From positions 248,001 through 312,000 of the forward strand of contig NBAY01000019.1 in NCBI GenBank assembly GCA_002794775.1: a stretch of DNA of 64,000 nucleotides, read 5' to 3'. Numbering within the stretch: position 1 is the first letter of the stretch; each line of letters starts with the position of its first letter. Source of the DNA: Porodaedalea pini (taxonomy: Eukaryota > Basidiomycota > Agaricomycetes > Hymenochaetales > Hymenochaetaceae). Shown here one piece after another: positions 44,622 through 56,242 of the stretch. The position numbers were made by a program, and so were the translations under genes. Under the pieces are notes generated by a model that was given only the letters and a program-made list of their open reading frames with translations, did not search any database and was not told the origin of the DNA.

Positions 44622-45614
44622 ATGTCTGATATCACAGGATTTATTGACTTCCTTTATCACGGCGAGACCTTTCAGACCTGGTTCAGGATCGTTGGAGATC
44701 TGAAGTCGGGAGCCCATCCTCTCATTCTCTTACATGGCGGTCCCGCGATCCCTAACCCCTACCTGGACCCGCATGTAGATCTTCACGCTTCAAGAGGCAT
44801 ACCCTTGATCTTTTACGATCAAATTGGATGTGGAAATTCCACCCACGTCCGCGACAAGCCAGTCTCATTCTTCAGTCTTAACCTCTTCATGGACGAACTC
44901 GATAATGTCCTTGTGAAGCTCGGCGCTGCTAACGATTTTGATCTTTACGGCCATTCATGGGGAGGCATGCTGGCGTCAGACTACGTCGCCTCTCGCCGAC
45001 CCGAAGGACTGAACCGACTCATCATTGCGAACGCACCGGCGTCTATTCCGCTCTTCGTGCATTGTGTAGAGAAGTTGCTCGATCAGATGTCGCCCGGGCT
45101 GGCGGAGCGGCTCAAAAGGCACGAGACGGAGGGGACAACAGACGACAAAGAATACCAGGAAGCGACCGAACTCTTTATGAAGAAACATATCTGCTCGATA
45201 GATCCGCTTCCCGAAGAAGTTTCCACGGCGTTCAAAGCGTCGAGCCAAGATAAGACCGTTTACCACGCGCTGTACGTTTCTACGTCGATTTTCTCTGATC
45301 TCTTGACTCCTCTGTTTCTAACCGGACGAACTATATCCTGGTTCCTTGTATTACTCAGGTGGGGGCCACATGAGATCAAATTCACGGGCTCGCTGGCGAC
45401 GTGGTCCGTCATCGACAAGCTGCATGCTATCACAGTGCCGACTCTTGTCGTGAACGGCGTTAATGACGAGATGCAAGACGAGTGTGTCTTTCCTTTCGTT
45501 CAAGGGATTGGGAAGGTGAAGTGGGTACGGTTGGAACACAGCGGACATATGCCGTTCTATGAGGAGAAGGAAAGATACTTCGAGGTTATCGGCGATTTCT
45601 TGAAACCTTGTTAG
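44622..45614 (+). CDS. Proline iminopeptidase-like alpha/beta-hydrolase A, 301 aa
   Basis: Exons 44622..45271 and 45359..45614 (phase 2) give 301 residues. Motifs: LHGGPAIP (oxyanion HGGP), FYDQIGCGNS, the nucleophile elbow GHSWGG, an acid in NGVNDEMQ, and the catalytic His in HSGHMPFYEE. Within the peptidase S33 family it most resembles proline iminopeptidase / L-amino acid amidase, which releases N-terminal residues or hydrolyses amides in the cytosol. The 87-nt intron is open in frame, so unspliced RNA would encode a longer, lid-extended product. A paralogue of equal length lies at 51089. Confidence 0.88.
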   Translation: MSDITGFIDFLYHGETFQTWFRIVGDLKSGAHPLILLHGGPAIPNPYLDPHVDLHASRGIPLIFYDQIGCGNSTHVRDKPVSFFSLNLFMDELDNVLVKLGAANDFDLYGHSWGGMLASDYVASRRPEGLNRLIIANAPASIPLFVHCVEKLLDQMSPGLAERLKRHETEGTTDDKEYQEATELFMKKHICSIDPLPEEVSTAFKASSQDKTVYHALYVSTSIFSDLLTPLFLTGRTISWFLVLLRWGPHEIKFTGSLATWSVIDKLHAITVPTLVVNGVNDEMQDECVFPFVQGIGKVKWVRLEHSGHMPFYEEKERYFEVIGDFLKPC

Positions 45615-45775
45615 GTTTCTTGGCTAGTCGTCAAAATGGAGCTGGACGTTGTTTTATGTACTTGCGCTACTTCATCAGACTCAGATTCAAGGTCTGTGGA
45701 GACGTCCTAAGATTCGTGTAATTTTCACCCAAAGGTCCCCAAAGTCAGTCTGTAGTTCCTCCTACAGCATACATA

Positions 45776-46442
45776 CAGTAAACTACCACTCCTTCGTACA
45801 CCTTACAGTGCTCAATTTTTCCCTCATGCAATTCTGCACATTCCTTCTCAAGAATAAACAGGGAAACTCCTGAGGTGTCCCTCCTGTTATTTTAAAATTG
45901 AAAAAGTGCTAGGACTTGGAAATGAATTTATATCTAAATAACTTAGGACTCTGAAGATTTGTCACAGCTACTGCTCCTTCGTACACCGTGACTCCTATCA
46001 AAAAACAGTTGTGCAGCCAATCGGAGCTCGCGTCAGAGCCCGTTCACACGCGTCGTCATCCAAAGCAGTCACCCTCACCACCCTTTCCTCATCCTTTTCA
46101 TCTATTTAATTTCAAGCACTGAGTCAAATCCTCTGAAAATTTAAAGGTATATCTGTATACTACTATTTGATGTATATGTACCTTAGCAATAGTGAGAATC
46201 AATGTAATGAAATTATTGTAGACGGTTTAGAGTAGCTTCACCTTGCAGAAACACCAGAAAACACGACCATTTTGCATCTCCTGACTCAAGCACTCGTCAT
46301 TTAATCCTCAAAATTTACAGTTGTATAAAGCAGGGTTGGATAAATGTACTGATTTTTTTCTGGAGCATTTTAACACAATTTGAGCCCAGAAATGTGCAGT
46401 GTACGAAGGAATGGGGGTGTACGAAGGAGGCATAGTATACTG
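45776..46442. mobile_element. MITE 2, Tc1/mariner-type ends, 667 bp
   Basis: Inverted ends begin CAGTA.ACTA and contain CTCCTTCGTACACC (left 45776-45807, right ending 46442), with TA at 45774-45775 and 46443-46444. The plan is the same as MITE 1: an internal copy of CTCCTTCGTACACC near 45970 and a doubled GTACGAAGG motif before the right end. No coding capacity. It lies between the hydrolase and the F-box gene. Confidence 0.8.
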
Positions 46443-46715
46443 TATCCTGCATTTCAGACTGCTCGAGCAACGTGTAACTTGAATGAACACGAATTGCATT
46501 ACGCGTTCGAAATGCGAAGAAGAATAAGCCTTGAATGTATTGTAGTCAACGAGATCTCATGCAAACGTTGTGCAATTAGATCAGCTCGACTCTCATTCTT
46601 CAGTCAGAAATTTTCAGTCAATTTCGGGTACCAATTACGCCTTACATAAGCACTAGAGCCTGCAGCTGATCTCCAAATCTCATTCTGATTGTCACACTTG
46701 TACAGCGCAATCTAA

Positions 46716-48475
46716 ATGGAATCCTACGACTTTTCAAGGGTATTTGGAACGACGGAACTCCGCGATCGGATCTTCACGTTCGCAGATGATGCCTCTCTTG
46801 CGAGATGTAGCCGGGTCTGTTCACTGTGGACCGATTCTGCGCTCAGCTTCTTATGGGAGGAGATGGAAGACATCACCCCGCTTTTCAGGATTTTGGCTCC
46901 CATGTCACTGCAGGTAAAGTTCAAATCGATCCTGGTGTCACAAACACGGTTGAAGTTTAATGTTACGTTCAGGATGTAACAGGACGTGGTTACTATGCGG
47001 CGGACCGCCGCCAGGTTTACGATGATGCAGTAGGCTATAACAGAAACTGGTGCAGGTTTCTACTATATGGAAGCCGAATCAAGCACTTTACGCTCCGTTG
47101 GAGCTCTATCTGTACCTTGTCGGACAGCGCAGTTAACGGGATCGCTCGGAAGAGGCCATCGTTAAGCATCACTCCAAAACTTCAAACTCTCTTGATATGT
47201 CCGGGGGGAATCAACGATATGGACATCTCGAACTTCTCATTGCTACTTATGCACAGTTCCGTGGGCCACCTTACTGTCTTCATCCCTCAAAACAAGGCCA
47301 TATTGTCGGCCTTCACGGTTCATCTTTTGTTACGCATGCCGAATTTACAAAACCTCGAGTTGCGAGTCGATACCAGTATGTCTGTGGGTAATTTTCAAGA
47401 TACCCTCGTGAAACTGCTCCCAGAGCTAAGGAATCTCCGGAGCCTTCGACTCCCTTACTACGCCCTAACCTTTGAAATCATCCATGCACTCAGTGCCAGT
47501 GCGAGCCTTGAAACCATCGCTTTCAACGATGGCCCAGCTCATATCGTTGCCCCAACTGTAGGGTTGCCCATTCTAGAAGTCACGTCTTACCCAGTTCTGG
47601 CGGAGCTCCAGATCTCAGGCTCCTTCTCGCAGCTTGCGCCATTCCTATCCGTCGGATGCTTCGCGAGAAATCTGACTTCTGTTACACTCCAAGTGTTGTC
47701 GTTCGAGAGCGCCGCATCACTTCGTGTACTATTGGAGATCCTGATGCAGTCATTGCCGAATCTCTCCCGTCTCACCGTGGATGGTGTACCACAGACATTG
47801 AGTTTCAATGGATTCCCTAGCGAGGCCATGATCGTGTCACGCACGACCTTGAACCCGATCACATCTATGAAGAGGCTCATTGAATTCAGTGTCTCGTGGC
47901 CCGTCCCGATCTTCATCTCAAATTCAGGACTGGAATCATTGGCTTCTGAATTGCCGCGCATCGAAAGGCTTTCTCTTAACAGCTGCCCAGCGATTATCGA
48001 CGAAGAGCCCGAGCTGACATTGGATGTTCTCCCTGCATTATCCAAACTGTGCCCACACCTGCGTAGCCTCGCCTTATATGTCGACTGTATTGCCATTCCG
48101 AGCTATAATACCTCAGTCTTCGCAACAGGCGATAGACAACACAGCTTTACGCCCTTTGTGAAACTGAGGGAGATCGATTTTGGGCTCTCACCCCTCGGCC
48201 GTGACGATCAGATGCTCTCCATTTGCCTCAGCAAGGTACTCCCACCGGGCTGCGTTTTCATGTACCACAATAGGTGGTTGTCAGGGGTAGACGCAATTGT
48301 CGAAGGGAATTATAGCGGATTCAAGGAAAGCCGATGGCCGGGAAAGTATAAGAATATTGAAGCTCTCACGACACCTCTCATTGCCGCTAGGAAAGACGAG
48401 AGGTATCACGCTTTTGCTCGCATTCGAGAGCTCGAAGACCGCATTCGAGGACTCGAGGCACTAATGTTGGCTTAG
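46716..48475 (+). CDS. F-box / leucine-rich-repeat-like protein, 566 aa
   Basis: Exons 46716..46913 and 46973..48475 (phase 0) give 566 residues. Residues about 12-50 (TTELRDRIFTFADDASLARCSRVCSLWTD) form an F-box. The rest has irregular Leu-rich strands (LQNLELRV, LRNLRSLRLPYYAL, LPNLSRLTVDGV, LRSLALYVDC), and the C terminus is a short coiled coil (RIRELEDRIRGLEAL). Such proteins are substrate adaptors of SCF ubiquitin ligases and are greatly expanded in agaricomycetes. The substrate is unknown. The splice pair is GTAAAG...TTCAG. Confidence 0.82.
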
Positions 48476-49453
48476 GGTGTTTAAGAGAATAAATAAGGGA
48501 ATAAAGGCATGCATACCGGTTTAACCTAGTATCTATACTCGTCCACTGAAATCTGAATGGTAAAGGCTCGGAGGCCAGAACCGCAGCTTCACATATCGTA
48601 GAGGAAGATAAAGTCTAGTACCGCCGTCATAAAAAAAAATCGAAGGATTGGCGGATTCGTTCAGAGCATGACATTAAGCATATGCACTGCCTACTTGTGC
48701 CATTGCGAACACCGGGGTATAGATAGTTTTCCCTGAACATGTGTACAATAGCGAGAAAGATACAGGTAGTGGTCATATATCAGTGCAGCGTTGAGAAACA
48801 AAGATCAAGAACGAGCGATTCAAAGCATTGCAATGGAGCCAATAGAAATCATATGTGGGCCAATATGTTGTCGAAGTCGGATCCCGGATCCACTCATCCC
48901 ACTCGCCCTCTTTTCCCTTAGCGAACCCAAAATCCTTCACAGCATTTAGTCGTTCTACATTCTTCGCATTTCGTGCCCATTCCCTCGACTTTGCCTCGTC
49001 CTAAGCATCGTGTATGCCTCAGGGAATGTCTCGGTCTACGAGCTTGTGTCAGCTGATGATGAATGTTCGGAATGGCCGTGGAATTGTTCTTGTTTCTTGT
49101 CTTGTAATAGTGCTTCTGGGTGTAAGTTGTTTGTAAGTTGCTTCTCATGAGTAAGTTTAAAACAAACTTCCAACGGTTTATTGATACACGACATTCGCAA
49201 TCACTGAGGCCCCAATCACTTGTCTCGCCTTCTAACGCACATAAATATAATCTTGCACATCCACAGGTAGGCGTAACTACAACACGTCAAGGGTCATTTC
49301 CTCCACTTCTGCGCCTTTAGCATATCCACTTCCCCGCGCGCCATGTTATGCCTGCAACCAAGTTTCTCAAGTCCACTCATGCCCTTTACAGAGCATCGCG
49401 TAGCGTCGATTCACATCAAACACGCTAGTCGTGCCCACCTGCACAATCTGTCC
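48476..49453. other. Intergenic downstream of two convergent genes
   Basis: Shared 3' region of the F-box (+) and seven-TM (-) genes. No supported coding frame, RNA or repeat. Confidence 0.4.
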
Positions 49454-50725
49454 TTAGCGATCGCAGTCGGGAACAAGCTCCTTACGGTTGTCCAGCGCAC
49501 TAGACTTCAAATGCAGCTGAATTGCACCAGGTCTCTCCCCAGTGACCTCAGTATCGTCGCTATGCTGTCCGCAAGTATGGAAGTTTATGCTTGTCAAGGG
49601 TGCCGTGGCCGTATTCCTATCCCAAGCACGACGTGTCGCGACTCGGAAAGTGATCAGCATTGGTGCTATAATCTGCCGCGATTTAAGGAATCTGGCGATG
49701 ATGAGACTGAATATTTAATGCGATTCTTACCTGCACCTGAGATAGGACGGGTAAGAAAATGTTTGATACATGGCTGTTCGCTCCATATGGGCCGATGAAA
49801 AGCAGCGAAAACACAGCATAGAACATCGAGCTCTCGACAATCATAGCTGTAATCGAGACGTAGGGTATGAAAGACACCTGTTCCGGCCCAAGGGTCCGCA
49901 AGAGCCTGCGACGATAGAGTAGCAAGCGAGTCGCAATAAGCACCGTCACGACGACGTTCAACGACATGGAAAGCGAAAAGTAAGGTATGCCGAAATTTAC
50001 GCTGATTTTAGTCCAGAGATTTGCACCCGGCTGGGAGGTCTGGAAAAGAAGTAGTATTCCCATGGCTGATTGCAGTTTCATTCGGTCAGCAACGATGGAG
50101 TCACCGGAAGCACCGATAACACATACCTATAGACCCGAGATACATGAGAACGGGAACCGCGATTATGTATATCTCGAAGCGAAAGACGAGGATGCACCGG
50201 TAAAGCTGCAGGATGAATTAGCTCATCGTTCAATTCAGCGAGCAAAACCTGAGTAATGCCTACCAAAAAGCCATCAGCAAGCCACGCAGTAAGTATGAAA
50301 CACGCATTCGGAAAGACAGTTATCGCGTCCGAATATTTAAAGAAGCTGTACGCTGACGGGCCGCCGGGGAACTCGCGATTGTCGATGAAAGCGAGCTGCA
50401 AAGAGTGCAGATCCATACCAACGAAAATCGTCCCCAAAGCAAACAGGATAATCGAGAAAACGATTAAGACCGTGTTTCGGCGCTCGTTGTTTTGGGGCTT
50501 CTGTAAACAAAGCAGGGCGTACATGGTCTGCATGAAAATGACAACCATTGCACCTAACAAAGAGAAGAAGATTTGAGTGTACAGTCGCTCATTGTTTTGA
50601 AGGGAAAAAAAAAAAAAACATATACACGAACCGTAGAACATTTCTGACAATGCGTCCCCAATCATCGTAGCCCTTTCCAACCACAACGTATCGGGGGGCA
50701 AGTCAGGTCTGTACGGGTCAGACAT
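49454..50725 (-). CDS. Seven-TM-type membrane protein, 338 aa
   Basis: Exons 50725..50632, 50553..50264, 50205..50127, 50065..49731 and 49672..49454 are all in phase and give 338 residues. Hydrophobic helices include AMVVIFMQTMYALLC, LIVFSIILFALGTIF, VFPNACFILTAWLADGFLLY, IYIIAVPVLMYLGSI, LNVVVTVLIATRLLLY and ESSMFYAVFSLLFIG. AFIDNREFPGG and TAWLADGFL are landmarks of a large agaricomycete membrane family of unknown function. The C-terminal tail (PLTSINFHT..., acidic/basic) is cytosolic in the predicted topology. Intron 1 holds a long poly-A/T run. It is divergent to the hydrolase at 51089 with 363 bp between starts. Confidence 0.8.
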
Positions 50726-51088
50726 ATCAGCGTATGCTGGCAGAATACGGGGCTAAGTGCAACTGACTCCAAATGCGCTGTACTGTTGCGATTTTAAAAT
50801 ACTAGGAAGCATCACAATTCCGGAGATAGCCAGTTGGATGGACATGAAGCAGATGGAGACAAAAGAGAACGCGCGAGGGTCTCCGAGGGCACTCAGCTAT
50901 CTTGTAAGTGAACAGCAGATTCCATCACGCTCCGAAGTTCAGGAGATCGTCAACGTCAGATCCGGCGCGGGAAGAGCACGAGTCTGCTGACTCATGAGTT
51001 TATGTAAAATAGTCGCACTTTCAAATAACTGAAAATCATATTCCGCATTCAGACTCAGAGCATCTCGCACTTAACGATCTCACACGCG
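50726..51088. promoter_or_regulatory. Bidirectional promoter region
   Basis: 363 bp between the divergent starts of the seven-TM gene and hydrolase B, without another supported feature. A 77-residue frame inside is not credible as a gene. Confidence 0.4.
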
Positions 51089-52053
51089 ATGTCCGTTGTG
51101 AATGCTAGCGAAGGTACAATCCCTTTCACCGTCCAGGGAGAAACTTACTCGACTTGGTACAAGCTTTGGGGGAGTCTATCCTCCGCCAGACGACCCCTCG
51201 TAGTCGTGCACGGAGGGCCGGGCACCTCGCACGACTACATGGTCCCACTAGCCGATCTCTCGCTCCTTGAACCGCCTATTCCAGTCATCTTGTACGACCA
51301 ACTGGGAGCTGCTCGCTCCAAGCATCCTAGTCTCTCGAAGAAGGACTCGTCGTTCTGGACGATCGCTCTGTTCATCGCCGAGCTAGAAAACCTACTTGCT
51401 CATTTCAACATCTCGCATTCATTCGACCTTCTCGGGCATTCATGGGGTGCGACACTCATTGCCGAGTTCGTTGTCCGTTGCCAGCCTGGCGGGCTTAAAC
51501 GTCTCATCTTATCCAACGCATTGGCGTCTGCGAAGTTGCGCAACGAGTCGATTGCACGACTTCGCACAACGCTCCCGGATAATGTACAGGTTGCGTTACG
51601 CAGGAACGAGGAAGCGAAGACGACAGACGCTCCAGAATACAAGCTTGCAATGCGAATGTTTCATGAAAACTTCGGCTGCCGACTCAAGCCTCCTCCCAAC
51701 GAAGTGACTTTCTCATTAGGCCAGGTAGAGCTGGAAGGTGCAATGGTACAAAAAGGAATGTCTGTAGCTCTTTCCTTTTCCCAATTTCTATGCATATTAC
51801 TTAGGTATTTCTGAGCAGACGAGATAATGGGATGGCAAACGAATGGACGATTGTCGACAGAATCCACCTCATCCGCGTCCCGACTCTTCTTATCAACGGG
51901 AAATATGACTTCATGTCGGACGAAGTTTGCATGCCGTTTTTCTGCGGCCTTGAGAAGGTTAAATGGGTTCAATTTGCCCTTTCAAGCCATCTGCCACAGT
52001 GGGAGGAGCGAGAGCGTTACGTGTCAGTCGTTAGCTCGTTTTTGTATGAATAG
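51089..52053 (+). CDS. Proline iminopeptidase-like alpha/beta-hydrolase B, 301 aa
   Basis: Exons 51089..51745 and 51805..52053 (phase 0) give 301 residues, the same length as hydrolase A at 44622, with the intron at a nearby position. Motifs: VHGGPGTSHDY, LYDQLGAARS, the elbow GHSWGA, an acid in NGKYDFMSD, and His in SSHLPQWEE. The roles possible are as for hydrolase A: removal of N-terminal residues from peptides or amide hydrolysis. Its position next to the UstYa genes makes a peptide-maturation job conceivable, but the presence of A outside that group weakens this. Confidence 0.87.
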
Positions 52054-52571
52054 TAAGTGCTCTGTATTTTGCTTTCTTTTCAGAAGGGCACTTAATATAT
52101 AATTTTTCAACCAAACAGGCGAAGCACTTGTGGAGATTTTTTTGGTTTTGGTGAGCAATTCTTCCGGACGATATGTGATTCTCCACTGTTGCAATTCATT
52201 CGCAGCTTCTGAGCTTCAATAATGATGTACCGTTTGTTGGGATAAGGCCGATGTCAGTTCGGATAGTTGTACGATGGAAGAAGAAGAAGAAGAGGTTACG
52301 CACATCACATACACATATGCATCCCTTCTATCAGCCAGGCAGCTTCTTGACGGAGCGATCCACGCAGTATCAGAACTCCACATGCTCAAGTTTTCTAGGT
52401 TTAATCACCTTCGGTTTGATAAATGATACTTCTGAACACTAAGATGATCAAACTCTGATATATCAAAGTTGGAGACCCAACCGTCTTATGACAAATATAG
52501 AAACATATTTATCAGTGAACTTCATAATTCCAGATAAGGCGCATTCACTGGTTCCTACCCGTCTCAACGTG
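52054..52571. other. Intergenic upstream of UstYa A
   Basis: Nothing supported. An in-frame ATG at 52488 would extend UstYa A by 28 residues, and either start is possible. Confidence 0.4.
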
Positions 52572-53207
52572 ATGAACCATGCTTTACCCCTCACTGTCTT
52601 GTGCGCTATTAACTGTGTCCTCTTACTTCTCAATATTAATGCCTTTGAGCATTCATTCTCTTTAAACGGTGTGCTTCTTCTCATTTTCTAGTCCTCGACT
52701 GAGGACATCGCTTACTAAGAGTTTCTAGACTACACGTATATTGGCGATGACTTTCCGCCGACTGCGCCCATACCGGGAGGGCCTTTACCGATTGTCCCAT
52801 ACACTTTCGAAGAGTCACTGCGCTTCCAAACCACCAATGCTTCGTTGGATGCTTGGTACGGAAACCTTGCACGCCAGCTTGGGTATCTGCGCCTGGGTCC
52901 AGAACGCCGCATATTTGCCGTTTCGATGCATCACCAGCAGCACTGTCTGTATTTCTTTGCTCGGTCCTTGGCCGAACGTCGTCAACCTGATGATCATACG
53001 AGACACTGCCTCAATTACCTGAGGCAAAATATTCTTTGCCAGGCGGATACAACGCTTGAGCCACCTTACTGGATAGAGCGCGCAATGGAAGGTCAGAGAA
53101 TGGGAGTCGCTAGGAGTTGTCGTGACTGGAGGCAAATGTATCGGTTTGTGGAGGATAATTACTGGGATTGGATGTCGTTTAGAAGAGAACATTCGGGGTC
53201 GAGCTGA
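52572..53207 (+). CDS. UstYa-family (DUF3328) oxidase A, 191 aa
   Basis: Exons 52572..52668 and 52729..53207 (phase 1; branch-like TACTAAG just before the acceptor) give 191 residues. An N-terminal hydrophobic segment (LPLTVLCAINCVLLLL) acts as membrane anchor or signal. Then come DYTYIGDDFP, WYGNLARQLGYLRLGPE and the two signature motifs HHQQHC (HxxHC) and HTRHCLNYLRQNILC. UstYa-type proteins are copper-dependent oxidases that cross-link or desaturate peptide and other precursors, best known from fungal RiPP (dikaritin) and some toxin pathways. All His/Cys signature residues are present, so it is probably active. A second member is at 55615 and a candidate substrate peptide at 57248. Confidence 0.88.
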
Positions 53208-53743
53208 GACATTCCCGCATAGTTTAATTGTGATCTACCAAGCTCCGATGACGGGATTTTCTAATACTCGCAATCGCAATTTGTGTGTCAAAAAAAAGGG
53301 AGATGGCGAGTGAATGGTCTTCACAAAGAAATTAAACCTAAATACAAGAAAACCCAGTAAGGTATGCACACTTGCAGGCTCAAGCTATAAAATAAGCCCG
53401 AGCTTGAAGATGCAATCCTTTCTAAGAAAAGTAGTCAATATTAAATCTCATACGCATCAGCAACAAAACTCATATAAAGTAATACAAAACAGACGGCCTG
53501 AAGTCAAATGAAGCCGACCGCAGAATGAGCTGTGCGGCGCAGAGGCGGAAGGAACTGAGAAGCATAACTTGATCCTACCACCATCATCTCTGCTGCTACT
53601 GGCCGTCGCCACCGCACCTCCGCTACAGTATAATTTCATCCAAATTCTGTACAGATAATCACTGCTAGTAAAGCGACGAGCGCTGTTTCATTGTCACCCC
53701 TTAAAATATTCACAGTCAAAAAAAGACCAGTCCATTGCGAAGC
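53208..53743. other. Intergenic, 3' regions of two convergent genes
   Basis: No further gene supported. Confidence 0.4.
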
Positions 53744-54606
53744 TTAGGGAGTAGACATACCAAGCTCCGGATTCTTGGGATCCTGCCAAAAATCTACTGA
53801 GCACCTTGACGCGTGCTGTGAGCACGCAAATTCGAAAGCCTGCAATGACCCCCAACCACAGTTCCAGCTCCGATGCAACGAGGATGACATGTTGCTTTTG
53901 AGTTCGACCGTCTGGAGCAGCTCTTTTCTTTGAGGCCGAGAAGTCCAAGTAAGGTACTTTGGCTGGAGTCGTTCCTGTTCATCGAGTGCCCATATATCTA
54001 TGAATGTCTCATTCATATGGGTCTGTCCCGAGAAGCTCGACCGTAGTGAAATGTGCAGAGTACAGTTTTCAAACCCAAAATCGACCACCCGGAACTGCGC
54101 TATCGATGAGATCTGAGGCTGGACTTAACAATTATGGTCAATTTCATCCGTGAGGGTACACTCACCTCTGGTGTAATTACGAAGCGTCTCGAATCAGGCG
54201 AAATCGTACCGATACTAGTCAACCTCCTCGTAGCATCGTCCGCCCAGACTCGTTCTGGCTCCGCCTTGCTGATTTGCGTGAGTAAGAGAGGGAAGTTGTG
54301 GAAGGAGAGGTTTGCTTCCACATCTATATCGAATTCAAGGTTATCGAGCCCTATGTATGTGGTAGGTTCTTCGAGATATACTTTGGGATGAGATTGAGAG
54401 CTGAAACTCCACCAAAGGCAGAGGTTAGCCATTGTACAGACCACCACGACAAGTAGCGTGAGTGAAACATGGCGAGAAGGCATGCTCTCAGCTGTAGAGC
54501 TGGAAGAGGGCACTGGAGACAATGCTGTGAGAAATTGCAGATTACTTTCGAGCTTCAGTAAGAGCAGTACCGTCCTTTCGATCTTCACTATCCGATAAGA
54601 GCTCAT
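53744..54606 (-). CDS. Membrane protein with But2-like C-terminal domain, about 269 aa
   Basis: Exons 54606..54166 and 54112..53744 join in phase 0. Residues about 44-66 (SLTLLVVVVCTMANLCLWWSF) are one TM helix. The ectodomain contains TYIGLDNLEFD, DDATRRLTSIGTISPDSRRFVITPEISSIAQFRVVDFGFENC and CSVDFWQDP. This layout resembles a basidiomycete family annotated with a But2-type C-terminal domain, function unknown. The 3' end is uncertain: a donor-like GTATGT at about 53756 could splice to an exon near 53690 instead of ending at 53744. The gene lies between, and opposite to, the two UstYa genes. Confidence 0.6.
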
Positions 54607-55614
54607 ATTCTTGTTGCATATTCACCAACAACTCGCAAAAGTATCTGTACTTCGGAGGCACTTGTTAATTTCTAGATAATACTTTTAAGCCATTGGAAGT
54701 GACTGACTTTGAGAACCGGGTCCACAAACTACCCGTGGAATAGCGAGTGCAGTGTAGATATACGGCTTGCAATTATCATGATGGATTCTCGCCTAAAGAT
54801 CATCTGCGTGCTGAGCTTTTACGATCAGAGTTCCCTTTTGATTTTTCACACTGGGAAGCTGATACATGTAGTGCGGAGAGATGAGCATCTTCGGCATTTA
54901 GAATCAGACCGAAGATAGAAGTTTGCGCGGAGCAAGCGCAGCTCCGGCTCCTTTCGCCTCAACTGTCACCGTCGCCGGCGCCACCTATCGCCCAGTGACA
55001 TTTGACAAAGGATCTTTCGCTGGACCTCCCTCCGGTTTTCCTCTTCTTCTCTTGTACCTACTTCTCAATCAATCACAAGTCCTCCTCTCACCGACGACAT
55101 ACCGCCACTCGCCGAACTGCTCTCCAAGTCACTTCGTACTGCGTTCCCTGTCAACCTGATGTCCTTCCTATGCCTGACTTCTCTTCCGATGCTTGTGTTG
55201 AGGTTCACCGTGAACTTATGCGCCGCATGACAAACCTTATGATAATACAAATGTAAACACCTTCTGGACGCTCAGATACATGTGGCGCATTGCGCCAAAA
55301 ATCGCTCCCGAGACGACGTCTTCGCCTCTCGTTCCACGGCTCCCGGTAGTAATATGCTCTATCCCGAGGATCATGGGGAAGCTGATACATCATGTGGTGT
55401 GGATACATACTAGAAGGATCGTTCCTTCGTGTCAACTCCCTGCTTATTCAGAACTCCTATCTTCGTCTAGACCTACAAATTGCCACTGAATCCGCATCTG
55501 CCCTCCTTGCAGTCAAGTTTTGCTTTGCATTTTATTCTGCGAATCTGTTGCAGTCGTTCAGAACCCCATAACTTTCGGAAATTCACCAGTGCATTCACAT
55601 TTGCTCGCGGCATC
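54607..55614. other. Intergenic between divergent But2-like and UstYa B genes
   Basis: No gene is firmly supported. A minus-strand frame at 55205-55435 (PHHMMYQLPHDPRDRAYYYREPW, Arg-rich) is unusual but has no credible start or signal peptide. Confidence 0.35.
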
Positions 55615-56242
55615 ATGAGTCGGGGTCGTTGGAGTATAGGTATCGCTTCGGCTTCTGCCTTGGTCTTGTTCGTGCTGGGATGGGTAAACCGCCGTCGAAC
55701 AGTAGCTCCATTGGACCTATCTTGTACCGAACTCAGTATGTTCTGTCGGATTTCATGATACCAATGGACCACACTAATTGGCATCTACTGCAGTCCACGT
55801 CGACGATGATTATCCGTCCTGCTGGCCTCTTTCCTCAGTCGACTCTGTGCTTATGCACCCAGAAGACACAATAAGATACGCGCTAGATACACCAATAGGC
55901 ATATTACAGTGGCGCGCACTTGTTCCCCCCGCTGCTCCAAACGGCACCGTATACTTAGGGCAGAACGCTCGCCCTTTCACAGTCGCCATGTTCCATCAGC
56001 TGCAATGCTTAGATATCATTAGGGCTGCCCTTATATCGGAGGCCGACGACACGAAAGAAGCAGTACTAGCAAATCATTGCATGAACTACCTACGACAGAC
56101 TACTCTTTGCCATGGCCACGTCGCACTCGAGTCCGTTCGCTCCGATCAAAGGCCTAAAATTACAGACCTTACGAGGTCAAGCTACGTATGTCGGGACTGG
56201 AGGACCATATACAGGGCTGTTGAATATCAACGCCACAGTTAG
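55615..56242 (+). CDS. UstYa-family (DUF3328) protein B, 189 aa
   Basis: Exons 55615..55735 and 55794..56242 (phase 1) give 189 residues. The anchor is SIGIASASALVLFVLGWV; then HVDDDYPSCWPL, DTIRYALDTPIGILQW, YLGQNARPFTVAMFHQLQC and NHCMNYLRQTTLCHGHVALES. The first signature is HQLQC instead of the canonical HxxHC (usually HQLHC): the second His is Gln, which should weaken or change metal binding. The second motif HCMNYLRQ is intact. It may therefore be a partner subunit rather than the catalyst; UstYa proteins often work in pairs (UstYa/UstYb). Same strand and size as UstYa A, 2.4 kb upstream. Confidence 0.86.

Noticed and set aside
44622..45614. Hydrolase A as a single uninterrupted exon
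   Set aside because: The frame is open through 45272-45358, but that segment has GTACGT...CTCAG splice signals and no family similarity; removing it restores the conserved WGPHE join.
55205..55435. Arg-rich minus-strand frame (RAYYYREPW) considered as a second RiPP-like peptide
   Set aside because: No ATG or signal peptide at its start and no repeat structure, and the region is otherwise unremarkable.
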